From: Enoplolaimus lenunculus
Lineage: Eukaryota; Nematoda; Enoplea; Enoplida; Thoracostomopsidae
Assembly: GCA_030248215.1 (NCBI GenBank)
Contig: JASANG010002610.1
Coordinates: forward strand, 62,001 to 126,000
DNA: 64,000 nucleotides
Direction of reading: 5' to 3'
Shown: positions 59,910-64,000 of the stretch, piece by piece
How the letters are laid out: each line of letters begins with the position of its first letter
How positions within the stretch are numbered: the first letter of the stretch is position 1
Translations under genes and position numbers: made by a program
Notes under the pieces: model-generated
What the model was told of the DNA's origin: nothing
What the model saw: only the letters and a program-made list of their open reading frames with translations
Databases searched by the model: none

Positions 59910-60141
59910 GGCCATGTATAGAACAGGGCCGGAACAGTAGTATAAACATATTCCTAAGCCTAAGCCTAAGCCTAAGCATAAGCCTAAGCCTAAGCCTAAG
60001 CCTAAGCCTAAGCCTAAGCCTAAGCCTAAGCCTAAGCCTATGCCTAAACCTAAGCCTAAGCAAAAATTTAGTCTAAAGCTTAAACTGACTCTGTTACAGC
60101 CCGTCCGGAAAACGATCGTGCCCTGTTCTATACATACGCCC
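59910..60141 (+). mobile_element. TTAGGC-MITE type A with expanded hexamer core
   Basis: Ends GGCCATGTATAGAACAGGGC and CCCTGTTCTATACATACGCC. Flanks CAGTTTTG/AAGTTTTG (7 of 8). The core is a nearly pure run of about 18-20 CCTAAG units, longer than in most siblings, showing hexamer expansion inside an element. Confidence 0.9.
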
Positions 60142-60324
60142 AAGTTTTGATGTCATCATAATTGTCGTCTATTTGGCTTGAAATTACATTATGTAAAATC
60201 TTCAGATCAGCCTTTTGCATTGCAACATTTTCAGCGCGGCAGGACTGAAGGGGGGCATGTATTCCCGGTATCCCCCGTATCCGACAGTCGTGGTGTGTTG
60301 TTCAATACACTTTTTCTACTGGCT

Positions 60325-60402
60325 GGCTGACCGACGACCAACGTGACGTTGACCGGCCGTCCGGCCAGCCGGTCATTGGCGTCGGCCGGCCAGCACGCAA
60401 AT
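60325..60402. repeat. GC-rich GGCCGGCCAGC patch
   Basis: CTGGCTGGCTGACCGACGAC followed by GACCGGCCGTCCGGCCAGCC. Self-complementary and GC-rich in an AT-rich region. A related GGCTGGTGC/CCGGCCGG segment at 60885-60935 might be the partner end of one element. Confidence 0.45.
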
Positions 60403-60702
60403 TTTTAAAGTTTGATTTAAATATTGGCCTATGTTTTGCTGAAACAAGCATGAGTGTAGCGTAGGCAAACCAAATATACTCCAGTAAAGGATTTCACTAT
60501 ATTTTTCTACAAGGCAATGGAACCCAGATCATCTGAACCGCTTTATCGCACCACACTGCCTATCTAGAATACAACTGCAACCCAAGCAGTTTCAACTAGT
60601 GATTCAATCTTAACATTGACCATATGGATAGCAGTACTCAATGTTACAAATTTCAGCTAAAAGTTTTACAATCGAAATTGAAATATAATTAGATTAAAAA
60701 TA

Positions 60703-60821
60703 CACTGCCAGAAATGGTGAGTCAAATTGACTCTCTCCAAAATAGGTTTTTCCTGACTACACAAACTGAGTCAAAATTCGACTCTGTCAGAGTCAATTTG
60801 ACTCACCATTTTTTTGCAGTG
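60703..60821. mobile_element. GTGAGTCAAAT mini-MITE
   Basis: 119 bp, TA on both sides, ends CACTGCCAGAAATGGTGAGT and CTCACCATTTTTTTGCAGTG; almost wholly palindromic. Confidence 0.9.
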
Positions 60822-60955
60822 TATTAAATTGATGATGCAACAATGTTTTTAGCTTTTTCTGTAATAAAGAATTGCTGGTTGACAGCTGGACGTCCGTAAA
60901 CCAACCGCCCGGCCGGTTTCTGGCTGGTGCACCACACTAACTCGGGACAACAACT

Positions 60956-61085
60956 GTTGAACTCGACAAGTAGTCGGGATCGACGAGTTGTTGAGTCTGA
61001 CAAGATGTCGGGGCGACAAGTTGTCTGGGTCGACGAGTTCCCTAGACGCCAAGTTGCCGGGTTCTACGATATACGTCGGGTCACC
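60956..61085. repeat. GACAAGTTGTCGGG short palindromic tandem repeat
   Basis: Six to seven copies, about 18-20 bp apart, of a near-palindromic CGAC(A/G)AGTTGTCGGG word with decay. Related words occur in the type D MITEs at 33.2 and 46.3 kb. Confidence 0.65.
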
Positions 61086-61424
61086 AAATGTCATGCAAGC
61101 TGACCTACAACGAATTGTGTAGTTTCCACATTTGCGTTCCTATTCTTGACATTAAGCTATGGTAAACAAAGAATATGTGCAGGTATTTATAAAACAGATT
61201 CCATTTCAGCAATATGGCCCTGCGCCATTGTTGTTTGACATATGAGCTTTTTGAGAGGTTTTAGGCTAATCAACGTATACTATAATAGAATTTGAGGCAA
61301 AAAATACATACCTACCATTCTTAATGAGATTCTATATTTGCACTATAACCACTCAATCTAGAGCGGTGCGGTACAACTTGATGCCATAGCTGAGACTTCA
61401 AGAACAGTGATACATGCGTCAAAT

Positions 61425-61614
61425 GGCCCATATTACTTTATGGGGCGTCCAGGTTTCAGGTGGGTCTATAAAAGTGTAGGTTTAGCTTCTAGATAACATT
61501 TTTCCCTCAGGCTCAGGCTTAGGCTTAGGAACACATTTTTGCAATGCTTAGGCTTAGGCTTACGCTTAGGAATACGCCTGATCTACTGTTACGCCCCTAA
61601 AAGTAACATTGGCC
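61425..61614 (-). mobile_element. TTAGGC-MITE type B
   Basis: Ends GGCCCATATTACTTTATGGG and CCCCTAAAAGTAACATTGGC. Flanks CGTCAAAT/CGACTAAT (6 of 8). TTAGGC core. Confidence 0.88.
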
Positions 61615-62290
61615 CGACTAATGATACTGGTAAATAATGACAAATTTGGCAATTGACAATAAATGTTATTTAATAGAATCAAGAGTCGATGATGACCGCT
61701 GATTAGACAAGAGTGATGCTTTTCAACTGTACAATGCAGACGACGCAACTTTATATCCGAGATATCTCAGTTCATTATCCAATAAATGAGGGGTAGGCTA
61801 AAAACGCAACACGCGCTGAGTACATTATATATTTTAAAAACAAATTGCACCCGGTTTGCATACTCTTCTTTACGTAAACCTTATTCATTCTTGATAGAAT
61901 CAAGAGTGTGCCTGTTCCTTGTTTCCGGGGAAATTTTGAGTGAAATTATATCTCACCTATTCTTTTTACCGCTGCTTGAAACTCTTGTTCATCTTGCGAA
62001 CCACACAGGAAACAGCTGTGAATAAAGATGTCTTCACCACGAAAAAAATACTAAAAAAGGCTCGACAATATGCCCCAAAGACAATATTATACACTTAGAA
62101 ATGATGAAGATGTCACGAAAAACTAAAATTAGGTTACTCCTGGTGCGATCAAGAGGTTTAGATAGAGTGTTTTTTATGTTTGTGAACAACTCAAGTACTA
62201 TTTTTGCAACATTGATTCGTGTAAAATCTGAGCGGTAGCAAAAAACTGCTAATATTGTAATAAAAATTTTTTTAACGAATTAATGTGTGG

Positions 62291-62497
62291 GCCAATGTTA
62301 CTTTAAGGGGCGTAACAGTAAATTAAGCGTATTCCTAAGCCTAAGCGTAAGCCTAAGCGTTGCAAAAATGAGTTTCTAAGCTTAAGCCTAAGCCTAAGCC
62401 TAAGTCTAAGCCTAAGCAAAATATGTAATCTAGAATCTAAACCTATTATTTTATAGACCCACCAGATACCTGGACGCCCCTTAAAGTAACACGGGCC
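62291..62497 (+). mobile_element. TTAGGC-MITE type B
   Basis: Ends GCCAATGTTACTTTAAGGGG and CGCCCCTTAAAGTAACACGG; CCTAAG core. Flanks ATGTGTGG/ATGTGTAT (6 of 8). Lies under 700 bp from the 61.4-kb copy in opposite orientation. Confidence 0.88.
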
Positions 62498-62715
62498 ATG
62501 TGTATATATCTTGGTTTTTGAATTAAATGAACACTGTTCTTTAAATGGATTTTAGAACGTAGCCGGTCGTAAATATGCCAATATTAATGAAAACTTTCAA
62601 ATAAGCAAGCTATAGTTAGGTTAACTGACTATGGAACCCGAGGCATAGGTCCATGGTTTTTTAAACCAGTGCTTACTTGACAAATCAGCAAATAATCACT
62701 ATTATGAATATAATA

Positions 62716-63003
62716 ACCCCATTCACACGTGCAGGTTTTTCCAAAGAGAACTCGCAGCTGTAACTTGAACGAAATACTTGCAGCTGCAAGTATTTTCAAA
62801 GGAACATTCTGATTGACCAATCAAAATGCAACTGCAAGAAATTCAAGCGACTTACAACTGCGTTCACAGGCGCGAATTAAATTCAATAGCATGAATTCCA
62901 GTGAATAATGTGCAGCTGGAAGAACTTCAAATGCTGTTTTGTGACCAAAGTTGCACGTGCCAGTTTTTGCTGCAAAAGCTTGCACGTGTGAATAGAGGTT
63001 AAA
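62716..63003. mobile_element. TTAA-like MITE with CACACGTGCA ends and a 24-bp palindrome
   Basis: Left CCCCATTCACACGTGCAGGT, right GCTTGCACGTGTGAATAGAG, flanks ATAA/TTAA. At 62772-62795 there is a perfect 24-bp palindrome centred on TTGCAGCTGCAA. The interior repeats GCAGCTG and TGCAACTGCAA words. Confidence 0.7.
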
Positions 63004-64000
63004 GAACAGTTGTGTTGTAAAGAAATTTTTTAAATTATATTAATTTTAGTTGCCGTTGAAATATTCGCCAATAAACTTGGTTGCAGCGCCACACTTTAAA
63101 CTTCACGACTCTTCCTGAAACTTGAGTTTAAGGTGTTATTGTATAAGTATGTAACAGTTTAGAATCCGCTTTGAAAACTGAAACAAATTTCAAAAAAACT
63201 AAAATAAAATTATTTTATATTTTTCACCAAAATTTTCCGTTTCTTGTACCAAAATTTTCCGTTTCTTGTAAAACAGCAAAAAAATCAACAAATTGCATTT
63301 ATATCTAAATCATTCGTAATCAGCAAATTAATTAATAAAGAGAGAAGGGATGGAAAGAGGAAACACGAGCCCTTATTCGCAATCACCCTGGATTCACCAC
63401 TGTTGGAGTATTACAGAATCAATAACAAAATCGAATACATATCATAAATTCTAAAATTAACAAAGTCTGTCACTCTTGGAAATTAATCAAAGCTATAAAG
63501 TTCGAGTTACGCCCGTATGCCTGCTTTTCCAGCTGCTAATGGTAGGGTCCGAGCGACCGATCTTGCCTAGGACTGACTTAGGGGCTACGACTTGAGTGCA
63601 ATGGTAAATTGCCACGCTTTGAACGCTGTATCCGGTCGAAAAAAGACAAACGGATGTTTAGTAAATATCTTATAAAATACGGAAGCATGGAAGTTACAAC
63701 GAACTGAAAGATGATTATTAAAACTCCGATGTAAAAATAAAATTGTTGCGGTTCATATTTTAGTGTTTTGTTCGCATTTGTAGTTTGGGAAACAGTTGGC
63801 GTAAAGCGAACGCACAACAACTCATTGTACGAACATTTCGAACGCGGACTAACTCAATTGCTCTTAATCAACTTAGACAAAATTATTGTAGTTAAAAAGA
63901 AATTTTTTTTCGTATCAACATCCACTATTAGCGCGGTCTGAAGCGGTTTTGTCTAAAAATATAGTACATTTCAACTTACTATTTTAGAACTTTCGACACA
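63004..64000. other. No gene recognised
   Basis: A short duplicated CCAAAATTTTCCGTTTCTTG at 63228-63270, otherwise nothing identifiable. Confidence 0.45.

Noticed and set aside
1-64000. Retrovirus-like, LTR, Polinton or LINE fossils
   Set aside because: I looked for reverse transcriptase, integrase, capsid and long terminal repeat patterns by eye and recognised none. Very old pieces could still be missed.

Overview
This window looks like AT-rich, gene-poor nuclear DNA from an animal, probably an invertebrate. It has a spliced-type exon with a consensus donor, very many short non-autonomous DNA transposons (MITEs) with target-site duplications, tRNA-derived sequence, minisatellites and microsatellites, and no operons or bacterial-type coding. 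The species cannot be named from the sequence. TTAGGC hexamers, the nematode telomere unit, are abundant, but almost all sit inside MITEs and are not good evidence of a nematode.

Coding content is small. The only convincing exon is on the minus strand at 31659-32597: 313 codons, low-complexity Ser/Arg/Gln-rich, raised GC, ending at a consensus GTAAGT donor. Minus-strand 33379-33740 resembles a degraded pair of tectonin beta-propeller blades. A GC-raised patch at 49268-49530 could be an exon on either strand. The largest open frame (6196-9522) is a 75-bp minisatellite with no in-frame ATG.

The rest is a mosaic of mobile-element fossils of the DNA-transposon kind. (1) Short elements with GGCC...GGCC ends and 8-bp target duplications carry TTAGGC/CCTAAG hexamers in their cores. 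Three end types (A, B, C) give about 15 copies across the window, and a fourth type (D) has GTCGAATTGTCG-like ends and a 9-bp duplication. (2) A 261-265 bp family flanked by TTAA (piggyBac-like) has a tRNA-Gly-like Pol III promoter region and a 20-bp palindrome inside. (3) About ten copies of a roughly 445 bp family have TA duplications and CTGTAGTGACCCGAATAA ends. (4) There are TA-flanked ACTGTAAATT...TCTGAGT elements and small GTGAGTCAAAT elements. (5) hAT-type CAGTGGCGGATCC elements carry 8-bp duplications. (6) A GGGCCCGTATTCTC family and a CTTGCTTGTAAG family complete the set. Several are nested, which orders their insertions in time.

Tandem repeats: 42 x 75 bp (6226-9359), 9 x 52 bp (11162-11630), 13-14 x 30 bp GC-rich (40716-41120), 9 x 26 bp (39069-39293), 3 x 46 bp (42258-42395), a CCTAAG array (35281-35470) and an ATT/AAT microsatellite (46697-46831). 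No retrovirus-like, LTR, Polinton or LINE coding was recognised, nor any rRNA, CRISPR array or intact tRNA gene. No functional link between genes can be read from this window. It behaves like intergenic or long-intron DNA around one gene.
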